From assembly GCF_004359215.1 (NCBI RefSeq), contig NC_090612.1:6513672-6534397 (forward strand): a DNA stretch of 20,726 nt. Reading direction: 5' to 3'. Source of the stretch: Bremia lactucae. Lineage: Eukaryota; Oomycota; Peronosporomycetes; Peronosporales; Peronosporaceae. Each line of letters starts with the position of its first letter. Positions within the stretch are counted from its first letter, which is position 1. Positions 8,930 to 17,874 of the stretch are shown here, piece by piece. Below the pieces are notes generated by a model that was not told the DNA's origin, searched no databases, and saw only the letters and a program-made list of their open reading frames with translations. The position numbers and the translations under genes were made by a program.

Positions 8930-10624
8930 TTAACATTGGCAGCCATTAAGGCTTACAACGTAACGAGCTCGTTAGCCTCTGAAATACAAGAGAGCTACAG
9001 GCAGGATGAACATTGTCGCCTGCTGTTGGATCACTTCGGTGGATTAAAGGGAACCCTTCCGTCGCACCTGAAAGCTAAGCTAAATCGCTTTAGCTTCAGC
9101 TTCAGCGATGGCCTATTATGGCATCAGCTGTCACCTTGTGATCCCTTGAAAATATATGTGCCTCATGACACAGATCTAAACCTATTGATGCTTCACGAGC
9201 TCCATCGAATGAGTATCTGGGCCGTGAAAATACATTTTTAAAAGTCTCCGATGAATTTTGGTGGCCACACTTATATCGATGGGTGGCCAACTAAATTCGC
9301 TCTTGCGAACAGTGTCAGCGCGTCAAGCCTGCACCGTCCAGTATGCCGCTATCGATTTTAACGGATTGTTGGAAGTCGGTAAGTCTGGACTTCATGCTTG
9401 GCAGGCCGCCCGACCACAAGGGTCAGAAGGGGCTCGTCGGCTTTCTAGGCAGACTGAGCAAAATGGTGCATTTAGCACCATGTAAAACACCGATCACAGG
9501 CAAGGAGGCAGCACTCTTGTTCCTAGATCATGTGTACCGAATATACGAGATGCCCGAGTCCATAGTATCGGACCGGGATTCACATTTTACGTCTGATTTT
9601 TGACGTCATGTGTTTGAGCTGCTGGTAGCAAACTCCACATGTCTACAGCCGATCATTTCAGACCGATGGCCAAACGGAACGTGCTAATCGGGTCGTGGCG
9701 GATGTATTGCGCAGGGTAGCGACCCTTAAAGAAGGAAGCAAACAATTGCCCCTTTGTAGAGTTCGCTAAGAATAACAGTATCCACGCCAGTACGGGTGAG
9801 ACACCGTTTTATATGAACGGACTGCGCCATCCTCGACGCCAGTCTCGTTTGTGCGCAACCGAAATCTTAGTGAGAGTGGCCCCCTCACTACGCTCGGTGC
9901 GAATGAGGGACGCAGTTACGTCATATGACGATGACCTGTGAGGGTATCATCTCAAAGACAGAATGTTGCCCTAGTTAAGTTATTGGCAGTGGTCAGTATG
10001 GAATCACTGCAAGTAATGCCTGTGCTCCCAAACAAAAACGATGTTTCGTTATTTACAACTACGTCCTATGACCAAACTCTCGGTGGTGTCATAGGCGAGT
10101 TGGATGCTGAAAGCGTGAGTGAGGCTCACGCTTTGTGCATGAGCGATTAGTCATCACACGAAAAGTCCGTGAGGCGATGGCAAGCGCACAGGATAAACAA
10201 AAAAATATGCTGACCGAAATGGTCGCAAAAATAATGAGCGCTTAAGAGTGGGAGAAAAGGTACCATTAAGTACTGCTACTCTGCCTAAAAATGCAATTTC
10301 TCTACTACCTGGAGGTACTACAGAGTTGTTGCCGCGTTTCATTGGGCCTTTTACGGTGGTAGAAGATGTTGGAGACCTAAATCATAGGCTCACCCTTCCC
10401 CCGTATATGAAGACACACACCGTATTTTACGTGGGTCGTCTGAAACGGTATGTTGATCCAGAAGAGATCACAAACCCCTATCCGTCTAAGGAGACCGATG
10501 GTGACGCCGAATATGAGTCGAGCGTCGATCGGGTGAGGGAGACGGGGAAGGTGAAAAACTGTCAGCCGGATGACTCCCCCCAATACGATAAGAGACTCGG
10601 AGAGCGAGAGATACCAAGCGCGTA
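8930..10624 (+). pseudogene. Element C integrase (degenerate)
   Basis: IQESYRQDEHCRLLLDHFGG precedes the zinc-binding domain, whose His part is damaged and whose Cys part reads CEQCQRVKP (about 9306). The core has SVSLDFMLGRPPDHKG (first Asp), SKMVHLAPCKTPITGKEAAL and SIVSDRDSHFTSDF (second Asp), then a stop and shift, and QTDGQTERANRVVADVLRR (catalytic Glu) at about 9660. STGETPFYMNGLRHPR follows. The GPF/Y module is intact at 10248-10450: LLPRFIGPFTVVEDVGDLNH and HTVFYVGRLKRYVDP. The enzyme would insert cDNA in the nucleus. Stops and shifts between the modules inactivate it. It is clearly distinct from the integrases of elements A and B. Confidence 0.88.
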
Positions 10625-10861
10625 ATGCGGGTCCCTCAGCGCCATTTTTTTCAAGATGTCAAGCCGAAGTTTCAGGGCGCTCATAACTCTGACGAACCTT
10701 CGCGCGGACATCCTGAAGATCCGAGGTCAGTCGCAAGACTTAGCCCTCGAGATTTCCAATGCGTCGTCCAGCAGCGTTTAATGCCTTCGATTGAACGGAC
10801 ACGGGTAAGGCAGCCGCGATTTGGTGGGCGAAATCGCCACTCCTATCGGGCGCCGCCTGCA

Positions 10862-11057
10862 CTGATGGATGCGGGTGGAAATCAACGTTTCCTTGTTGGA
10901 AGGTTGCTTGCCCACCGCTCCGTGAGGCAAAAGTCTCAAATCCTCGTCCAGTGAAGGGGAGCCCGAAGAGTTTCGACTCTTCGATAATCTATATATTGAC
11001 GTGCCCGACTTGGTGACTGCCTCTGAAAAGGAGCACCAACAGAGGCCTCTCCGCTAG
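10862..11057 (+). pseudogene. Element C C-terminal chromodomain
   Basis: Reading from 10862, DAGGNQRFLVGRLLAHRSVR then QKSQILVQ leads to a TGA where the conserved Trp-Arg-Gly would lie. One frame over, EPEEFRLFDNLYIDVPDLV continues to a TAG at 11055. This matches a chromodomain at the end of a Gypsy integrase (RFLVE...YLVRWRG...SWEP in element B). The cage Trp is lost to the stop or shift. The antisense ORF on the other strand overlaps the end of this domain. Confidence 0.7.
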
Positions 11058-11779
11058 TCTCAAATGGACTAGCAGGAGTAATGTGGTGAGAAGAAACAGG
11101 GGGTAAAGTACCGCCCATGATTTCTTTCACAAGCAAGCGGGCGAAATGTATTCGCTGCGACCGCTGTTTCACGGCATCGTAATGATGTTGAAAGCGGCGC
11201 GTGAATTCCGCTCGGGTGTTTCATTTAAACGCAACACGACCGGGATCATGGGTATACGACCAAGCGATTTTCCTGAGCCTTCTTCTGCGCCGGACCCATT
11301 GCGAATGATGGATTGAACGACAGGTGTTGTGGTTTTACACAACTAAGAAGCAGCTGCGCCATTATCGGCAGCGCTCTTATTAATGGTTGCTATGCTAGTC
11401 AGCGCAGACGACGAGATAGCATTAAAAGACTTTGTTGTCTCCATTTTGGGAGCAACGAGTGAAGTTTGGATGAGCAATAGAGCTCCATCATCCTTCCTCA
11501 TTAGCTCGCTGTACTCATCACTACTATGAGGTGATGGCAGCGGTGTCGACTCGTTGTAATCGACAACGAGCGACGGATCAACATCCTTACTGTGAAACTT
11601 GGATTATTCAGCCCAGTTAACAGCGCGACAGCAGCATCAGTAGCTGTCGGCGTTTCCACTGAGACACTAGGCGCCGGCGACGTGTTAACGCGGCGCGGTG
11701 CTTCGTGCATTTGAGTGGATGTCGACCCACCAGCTTTGCCCCTTTTAGGTGGCATGTTTGGCGCCGTGTATGTGCACAC
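10940..11779 (-). pseudogene. Broken antisense ORF of element C
   Basis: On the minus strand, opposite to gag-pol, an ORF opens at 11779 with the likelier start MPPKRGKAGGSTSTQ at 11755. It runs to 11501: basic, then Ser/Thr/Pro-rich (RRVNTSPAPSVSVETPT). One frame over, DPSLVVDYNEST and PSPHSSDEYSELMRKDDG continue it, then KMETTKSFNAISSSALTSIA to a stop. A later segment, HYDAVKQRSQRIHFARLLVK and EIMGGTLPPVSS (11200-10940), runs into the chromodomain region. The motif DPSL-x-VDY is shared with the antisense ORF of element B. The product is unknown. It is broken by at least two shifts and stops. Confidence 0.6.
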
Positions 11780-11872
11780 AGGCCACTTGAGTGACTAAGC
11801 GAACTAAAGCGGCGCGTAAAGAAGCACGCTGTTCCTCACTTCTCTTTGATGAATTCGCAAATGTAAATACGT

Positions 11873-11889
11873 TTTTGAAGGAGTGATTG
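11873..11889 (+). other. Polypurine tract of element C
   Basis: A purine-rich stretch ending GAAGGAGTGATTG lies immediately before the 3' LTR start TGTAACGGG. It occupies the same place as AAGGGAGGGGTGA in element A. The stretch 11780-11872 between the antisense ORF start and this tract shows no other feature. Confidence 0.6.
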
Positions 11890-12177
11890 TGTAACGGGCT
11901 AAAGTTGCCCTATGTCACACAATCCCCGTTAAGTACATTTTGTGCACTCAAGGAGATGGTTAATTACTTAAGTGAAGTAATTGGACCCACCGCTTGGGTG
12001 TGGTTTCATTGTGACGCAACCTTGTGTATGTGATACACATAGGTGCATTCACATTGAAAGGGATGACGGCTAGCGCCATCTAAGATACGAGGCATTTAGA
12101 ATAATACGCTCACAATACATATAAGTGCATATCTACAGAGATGGCATTTATGATTGGTTAAAATAGGATTTATGTTA
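11890..12177 (+). mobile_element. LTR-B copy 3, 3' LTR of element C, truncated
   Basis: It aligns with 6240-6530 from TGTAACGGGCTAAAGTTGCC to TTTATGTTA, where similarity stops; the last 40 or so bases of the LTR are missing. The hairpin seen in the other copies is damaged here (CGCCATCT on the right arm). No target-site duplication can be checked because the end is lost. Confidence 0.8.
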
Positions 12178-13697
12178 TCTACTACTGAGTTTATTACATA
12201 GGTAACTAACTATGTATGGCGCCTACTTGTGCACCGCACAATCGTGTCTTGTGACGATTGGCGGGGTTGAATTAAACTTAAATCAACCAATCAATAAAAC
12301 TGATGTCTTGTTGCGTCAATATTACCGAATTTAGTAATATTGGCAGTATTAAGTCAAATTATTAATAAAGATAATAAATTTGTACTTCTTTATTTATTTC
12401 CTCTTTTGAAAAATAATATTTATTGTGAGAACCAGTCTAGGCACACACACCAGTTGGTATAGCCACACCCGTCTGTATTGAATAAAGACGTCATATAAAA
12501 TATTCTCACTGTATTGTACATTCAAAAATCAACAGTTATTCCTTTGTAATCGTCTACAGATCCCCCCAAGTTACGTTTGGGAACCGTTATAGCCAAACCC
12601 ATTAGTTATCTATTTCTGTATTTATGAGAGTAGCGTAATGGTAGCAACTTGTTGATAAGTAGAATTCATATTGAGAAACCTTTATTCAGGCCTCCCCAGC
12701 TTCAGTAGCTCAAAAGGCCTGCAAAAAGACATCAATAATTGTGCAATTTCTTTGTTTAATAGCAAGATGCTTTTTCAACAAAGAAATTACGAGCGAAAGC
12801 CGACAAACCTGGAACATAAGGAAATTATGGCTTGCTTGCGCAAATGGTGGGTACAAAAACAAGATCACTAAGATTCGCCAATTTGAAAGGTAAGTATGCA
12901 ACTTCCGCAAAAGTTGGTATAAGTAAAGTAATCTAAATTCATCCTTAGCTTGACTGCCAAAGACTAACTAACATGCATACGCAAGAGCACACCTCCGACT
13001 CTTGTCGCTTATTTCCAGCTTAACTTCTCCCTCCTGCTCGATTTGCTGCTCTTTCGTTTCGCTCCTGTTATGATTTGCCAATCAAGTGCGGGCGCTCTTG
13101 GCTTTCCTCACCTGTTAGGAACAGTACATTTAACATCGCCAAACGAAAACACGGTTTACGATGCATTTCACTACTCTCATGTAGATAGTTAAGGTGTGTG
13201 GCTATTGCGATTCTCTTATGTAATTTAGGGGGCGTGATGGTGTACAAAAATCCAAAAAAGGGGATAAAAAAAGAATAATTGTTAATTTTGCGAAATACGA
13301 AATAATAAAAATGTTTTATGTTGAGTGTTAATCTGATTAAAAGAAGTAGACGAGGGAGGGGGTGTGACTAAGCAATACTAGTATTGACGAGTTAAACAGG
13401 AAATATTAATATCGGAATGCTAGTGATATTACTGTTAGTATGCTCGATTCAATAATTTGAGAAGTCATAAAGGGATTTAGTATGGGAAATAAAGCAGCAA
13501 AATTAGTATCGAAAGTTACACAGGCGATATTAGCTATACCAAAAGGGGGGTGTCCCTATACCGGTTCCCTTTATTATTCCTCCTTTAGGTATAGTATTTA
13601 TGAAACGGGACACCCGTTGAAGGTGGTGTGTCAGGTTAAAGACTATATCATCGCTTATTTCTATGTATCAATTTTCACGTAGTCTCATCTAACTCAG
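12178..13697. other. AT-rich intergenic region, no convincing gene
   Basis: About 1.5 kb without a recognisable protein, RNA gene or transposon. Local structures are a 9-bp inverted repeat CAATATTAC-N8-GTAATATTG (12317-12342) and an interrupted inverted repeat GGGTGTCCCTATACC ... GGTATAG ... GGGACACCC (13548-13615), about 80 bp before the sulfurtransferase start. Short ORFs here have no recognisable motifs. The promoter of the downstream gene must lie in the right part; TCAATTTT near 13667 resembles the oomycete initiator in form only. Confidence 0.5.
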
Positions 13698-15169
13698 ATG
13701 CTCTTTCATCCCCGACGAACACCTCAGCCCCATATCTTTGGCAGATTGTTTTCCTACCGGTTAATGAGCTCTCTGTCGCCACTTTTATCCACTGACGAGG
13801 CCCACAGTCTCTTTAAGAGTAGCAAACGGCGTGTGCGCTTCCTTGACGCGTCGTGGTACCTGGATAAGAGCCGCGATGCCAAGCGCGAGTTCGCTTCCGA
13901 GCGATTGCCTGGCGCCCAGTTTTTCGACATTGATCAAATCTCTGACTCAAACTCCAGACTGCCGCACATGCTTCCAACGCGTACGTGATCGCAGTAGCTT
14001 ATGGTTAAATTGATGAAGCAGTTAACGGAATGGCTTTCACAGAGGAAATATTTGGGCATGCCGTGATGCACCTCGGAGTGGAAAATCATGACACAGTTAT
14101 TGTTTACGGAGGCAAGCACTGCTTCAGGTATAATTAGCAAAACATATTGTACTTCAACATATAAAACAATCCTGACCGACGCGAGGTGGCGCAGCCCGGC
14201 GCGTTGCTGGTGGACATTCAAGTACTTTGGTCACGACAGCGTGTACATTCTTAATGGTTCGTCGGCCTCTATCTTTGATATCGAATTGAGGCTCTACTCT
14301 TTGCTAAATTGTAAATAAAATATGTTGTAGGCGGTATCACCAAGTGGAAAAACGAGAAACGAGATATCGAGACCGGCGAGCCGCACGTATTGGTGATCGG
14401 AGCGCCATATAACGCTCAACCTAATAAGGCTCTGCTTGCGTCGTGGAAGGATGTATTGGACAAAGTTGGCACGGAGACACAGATCATCGACGCTCGTGGA
14501 GCCGCGCGCTTTTACGCCCAGGAGCCTGTACGCTTATTTCATCTAACTTTGTTGTCTGAAGTATGACTTTGTCAGCCACGTTAGGAACTTCGCCCTGGAT
14601 TGCGCAGTGGTCATATTCCTGGGTCTATCAATGTGCCGTTTGGAAAACTTGTCTACCAAGAAGACTACTCGGTACGTTATTAGTATAGTATGAATGATTT
14701 TGTCGTCTCTGAAATTGTTTGAGCACAGCTTTTCCGCGACGTAGCCGAGATAAAAAAAACATTTTGCGACGCAAGTACGTGCGTGCATCATTTCAATGCT
14801 CAAATGAAAACACATTGAAGGAACTCACTTGTGCCATTTGCCTTTAAGATGTAACGATGGATGGAAATAGCCCAATAATTACTAGGTGATTTCAAATGCA
14901 TGGCTAGATTTTCAGCTATCATGTCAAAAATGTAATTGCTTATATCTGTTGTGTACACGTAGCTGCGGATCCGGAGTGACTGCTTGCCTCTTAACATTCG
15001 GCCTTCACATGGTCGGCAAACCATTACATATGTAAGTCATTTGAGGGTAGACGCTTAATTTTGGGTGCAAACGATTTAAATCTTATATTGCAGGGCTCCT
15101 GTATACGATGGGTCGTGGTCTGAGTGGGGCCAACGTAGTGACCTGCCATTAAAGACTGATGTTGAGTAA
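13698..15169 (+). CDS. 3-Mercaptopyruvate sulfurtransferase, multi-exon
   Basis: Two rhodanese domains are spread over nine proposed exons: 13698-13980, 14043-14127, 14195-14256, 14331-14527, 14585-14671, 14729-14774, 14886-14922 (weak), 14963-15031 and 15094-15169, giving about 313 aa. Reading phase is kept at every junction. Domain 1 shows RFLDASWYLD, LPGAQFFDID, DTVIVYGG and WWTFKYFGHDSVYILNGG. Domain 2 shows QIIDARGAARFYAQEPE, GHIPGSINVPFGKLV and the catalytic loop CGSGVTAC, the form typical of mercaptopyruvate rather than thiosulfate sulfurtransferases, then APVYDGSWSEWG near the C-terminus. The enzyme moves sulfur from 3-mercaptopyruvate, a cysteine breakdown product, to thiol acceptors. 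The first 22 residues are Arg-rich without acidic residues, so a mitochondrial presequence is possible; Met23 at 13764 would give a shorter form. The exon before the catalytic Cys is uncertain. Confidence 0.88.
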
Positions 15170-15456
15170 GCGTACTGACCCTAGCTAAACAACACGACGT
15201 GGAAAGAACGCTTGCTGCATGGTAGCTTAACGTAATGGCAAGTGTTCGTGCGATATCCTCCTAGGACACAGCAATCATACAACAAAATACTCGAATTTAC
15301 ACATTTTTCGCATCCTCTGCGGCTTGGATTCACGTATGGCATGAATGTAAAAGAGACCCTTAATTACATTACTCCAACGCAAAAGCAGCGCCACGAGCGA
15401 ATTCGATATGTTGACTACACCTTTAAGACTGTAGCTACAGCAGTGTTTCTTATGAT
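15170..15456. other. Intergenic space between convergent genes
   Basis: The 287-bp gap between two stop codons facing each other presumably holds both 3' UTRs and poly(A) sites. No other gene is recognised in it. Confidence 0.5.
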
Positions 15457-16574
15457 CTATACTATTTTTTTCAGCGCCTTTAATTTCTTAGCATGCTTGG
15501 CCGAATTAATGTGTCCGTTAAATTTCTTGATGTTGCTGAAGTTAAGTCCACACAATTGACAAAAAGAATATCGTTCCATGCTTGGAGCTACTATTTTTTT
15601 TGCCATCGCTGATGCCTGTCAGCAATAGTATTTTTAATATATTTCACTAGTATTTCGTGGAATCAAAATTCTTACCATTGCCTTTGCGCTGCTGTCAAAA
15701 CTAATGCTTAGTATGGGCTTTTGAAAATCCCAATTGCGCGTGTCAACAGCTCCAATGGTCTTGTCCAGCGTGAAGATGAAGTAGAGAGCTCCTATTGTGG
15801 AAGGTGGCTCACCTCGAAATGCTGCTGGGTGTGTTCGCTGTGGCTTATAAGCGGAATAGATTTTCGCATTGAATTCCTCAGTTCTTCATACATTGCAGAA
15901 CATGTCGTTCAGATAAACGAAACGTACAATAATGCAACATCTTACACACCGTCTCAACTGAAAGCCGCTCGCTGCTGCCTGGTCCTGAATCTTCCATCGC
16001 TTGTAAAAGGATGTGTTGCGCAGAGATACCAAGACTTGTCCACAATTAGGATCAAGATAATTTCGCGCAGAAAAAAAGAAATTCCTCAGCATTTTCTGGT
16101 TGTTGGTTACGTCTACTTCTGTAGCACCTCCAAGATGCGGAAAGTTGAACACGATCGCCTGATAATGCTGAGCATCTTTCAACCAATTCTCCTTCTCTAA
16201 TTTTGTCGCATCTACACCAAAGTGTACCTCAGCCTGCACCACTCAGCCGTCAGTATTCGCTTCATAGTCGAATATTTATATGCACCTGTACCCCGGCAGT
16301 CTTCAAAGCGTCACAGTTAAGCAAAGCATCTGGGTATTTGCTCTTTAGGTCCACTTTGGAGTCGTAGGACGTAGCAACCACACTTTTGCCACCCTAAACA
16401 CCTTCAACAAGTCATTAGCGTGTGTAGCCTCAATTTGACGACAATTTCCCTGTGTACCAGGTATACGGCGAGAGACAAGGAAAAGGAAAAATCTCCGTCC
16501 CCCACAACTAAAATGCGCTGGCGGTCGCTAAACGGACCCAAATTTCTGGGATTTGGATTGGATGAAGCTGTCAT
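15457..16574 (-). CDS. BMT5-like rRNA methyltransferase with C-terminal U1-type zinc finger
   Basis: Five exons on the minus strand keep phase 0 throughout: 16574-16467, 16393-16286, 16233-15946, 15876-15676 and 15615-15457. The introns are 73, 52, 69 and 60 nt with GT-AG ends, and the product is 287 aa. Exon 1 has the SAM-binding loop ILVVGDGDFSFSLSLA. Exon 2 has VVATSYDSK. Exon 3 has AEVHFGVDATKL, IVFNFPHLGG, and NNQKMLRNFFFSARNYL; exon 4 has YKPQRTHPAAFRG. These follow the order of the BMT5-like (DUF2431) family, whose yeast member methylates N3 of a uridine in 25S rRNA in the nucleolus. Exon 5 adds CQLCGLNFSNIKKFNGH then INSAKH, a C-x2-C-x12-H-x5-H zinc finger of U1/matrin type. The start ATG at 16574 is the first one upstream in frame. 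The frame has no lesion, so it is probably active. Substrate in this organism is inferred. Confidence 0.9.
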
Positions 16575-17278
16575 CGTTAAAATGGCTTTGGCCTGTGATT
16601 TGACTGCACGAGATTGCTGTACGACAGCGTCCTTATTGGTTCCGGAGTGTTTCTTACGACATTGGATGCATTAATGAACAATAAAGAGACGATGCATATT
16701 GAGCAGGCTAGAGACGCACTTTGTCATTGCGGCGACGCCTCTTCTTTAGGCTGCCGCAAGGTTTCGCCATGACGCGATGATGGACCAAAACTTTGTTGGA
16801 ACGCTGGTCGATTGCCAATCAATAGTATTTGCTAAAAAAACTAATAAAGAATAAAAATCTCCTCTCGTCTTGTAGATGCGAGCATCAAACTTATATGTAC
16901 ATCAGCTTTTTGGTAAACGTACCTCACCCCAAATAATCCTTACAAAATAAGGACAAAGAAACTAATTTAACCTATTTACCATTTTGCAAATGCCCATGCT
17001 GTCTTGAAGCGATGGATACAGGTCTCAATAGGTGACACGCTTAGAGTCTGTCTACTGCTTGAGAAAGCATGTGATGAGCAGGAGCGAAACCTCAGCCAAA
17101 GCAATAACTATCAGCAAACGCACAACCTTTTTGAGCACAACAATCTTTTATGGAGAAATGTCAAAAATACAATTTCGTGTCATGCATTGAAATTGACATT
17201 GAATTTCAATGCATGATATGATTTTTTTGTCAAAACACCACCAGGTAATAGCATTGTTCGAATGCGATTGACTGCAGG
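16575..17278. other. Intergenic region upstream of the methyltransferase, with a 15-bp palindrome
   Basis: No gene is recognised. The left part must hold the promoter of the minus-strand methyltransferase gene; an ATTGG (CCAAT on the minus strand) lies about 60-70 bp upstream of its ATG. At 17180-17216 there is a perfect inverted repeat with 15-bp arms (TCATGCATTGAAATT) and a 7-bp spacer. The region ends where LTR-A of element B begins. Confidence 0.5.
17180..17216. repeat. Perfect 15-bp inverted repeat
   Basis: Arms TCATGCATTGAAATT (17180-17194) and AATTTCAATGCATGA (17202-17216) are exact reverse complements around spacer GACATTG. It lies about 60 bp from the edge of element B. It could be a hairpin, a protein-binding palindrome or the relic of a small inverted-repeat transposon. 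Confidence 0.8.
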
Positions 17279-17763
17279 TGTAACGGGGCACTACTGCTTC
17301 AGTAAAAGTCCACTTCGCTCTGCTTCAGTACAAGTCCACTTCGCACTCCTTCAGTACAAGTCCACTTCGCACTGCTTCAGTTGCGAGTGGTGCCTTACGT
17401 CACTTCACGTACACTAGTACGTGCAGAGGAAGACTTCTCTTTGAGACAACTAACTTAAAGAGGGTTGAATGAAAACTGTATTAATATAATAAAGTTTCTC
17501 TTCTTTCTATCTGTTAATGCTAACTAAATTATAAACTAATACCAAACATGCAACTGAAATCTTATCTGTCTCTCTCTTTGTTTACGTTTACCGCTGATTA
17601 GTCTGCGGGATAAATAGATATAATGGCCTATACCTATTTATGGATAAGAATTCTGAGCATTACTATATCAAGTAATGTTCTCCAAATATTATCTACCTTT
17701 TAGATAATATATTAATTAACAACCTTTAAGTGTTAATTTCATGTAACTATACACCCCGTTACA
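17279..17763 (-). mobile_element. LTR-A copy 2, 3' LTR of element B
   Basis: The 485-bp unit has perfect 10-bp inverted ends (TGTAACGGGG/CCCCGTTACA). It aligns with 136-586 almost throughout, including the AT-rich block TTAGATAATATATTAATTAACAACC. On the minus strand it directly follows a polypurine tract (17764-17776), which makes it the 3' LTR of the minus-strand element entering from the right edge. It is longer than copy 1 mainly because of a tandem 26-bp repeat near its left end. Confidence 0.82.
17297..17374. repeat. 3 x 26-bp tandem repeat inside LTR-A
   Basis: Units at 17297-17322, 17323-17348 and 17349-17374 are built on CTTCAGTACAAGTCCACTTC plus GCACTG, followed by a partial fourth unit (CTTCAGTT). 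LTR-A copy 1 has essentially one unit at the same place. On the minus strand this is near the downstream end of the LTR. Confidence 0.85.
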
Positions 17764-17778
17764 TCACCCCTCCCTTAA
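17764..17778 (-). other. Polypurine tract of element B
   Basis: TCACCCCTCCCTTAA on the plus strand is TTAAGGGAGGGGTGA on the minus strand, identical to the tract of element A at 4218-4232 and placed immediately upstream of the LTR in the minus-strand sense. Confidence 0.75.
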
Positions 17779-17809
17779 ACGACAATCACTCTGAATGTCC
17801 TTGAATGGA

Positions 17810-17874
17810 GTGGTCACTATGTGACCACATAATTTAAAAATGATGTTGATTGGTCAGAACCATCATTTTAAATT
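17810..17874. promoter_or_regulatory. Two inverted repeats at the start of the antisense ORF
   Basis: GTGGTCAC-TAT-GTGACCAC (17810-17828) is a perfect 8-bp palindrome. Next to it, AATTTAAAAATGATGTT (17831-17847) pairs with AACCATCATTTTAAATT (17858-17874) apart from one indel and one mismatch. They lie between the PPT of element B and the antisense frame; the first ATG codons of that frame (17840, 17843) fall in the left arm. They may be regulatory sites or RNA hairpins. The role is inferred from position only. Confidence 0.4.

Noticed and set aside
12671..12910. Overlapping ORFs of 66 aa on both strands
   Set aside because: No recognisable motif, no good start context and mutual overlap; they look like chance frames.
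13012..13161. Possible tiny two-exon minus-strand gene starting MHRKPCFRLAMLNVLF with a basic end
   Set aside because: A GT-AG intron of about 47 nt can be drawn, but the product would be only about 36 aa with no known relative; insufficient support.
13482..13682. 66-aa plus-strand ORF upstream of the sulfurtransferase
   Set aside because: It spans an imperfect inverted repeat and has no family signature; more likely promoter-region sequence than a gene.
14543..15024. Minus-strand ORFs across the sulfurtransferase
   Set aside because: They lie opposite recognised rhodanese exons and their introns and have no motif of their own.
15721..16200. 159-aa plus-strand ORF
   Set aside because: It is the shadow of exons 3 and 4 of the minus-strand methyltransferase gene, which has clear family motifs and spliced phase.
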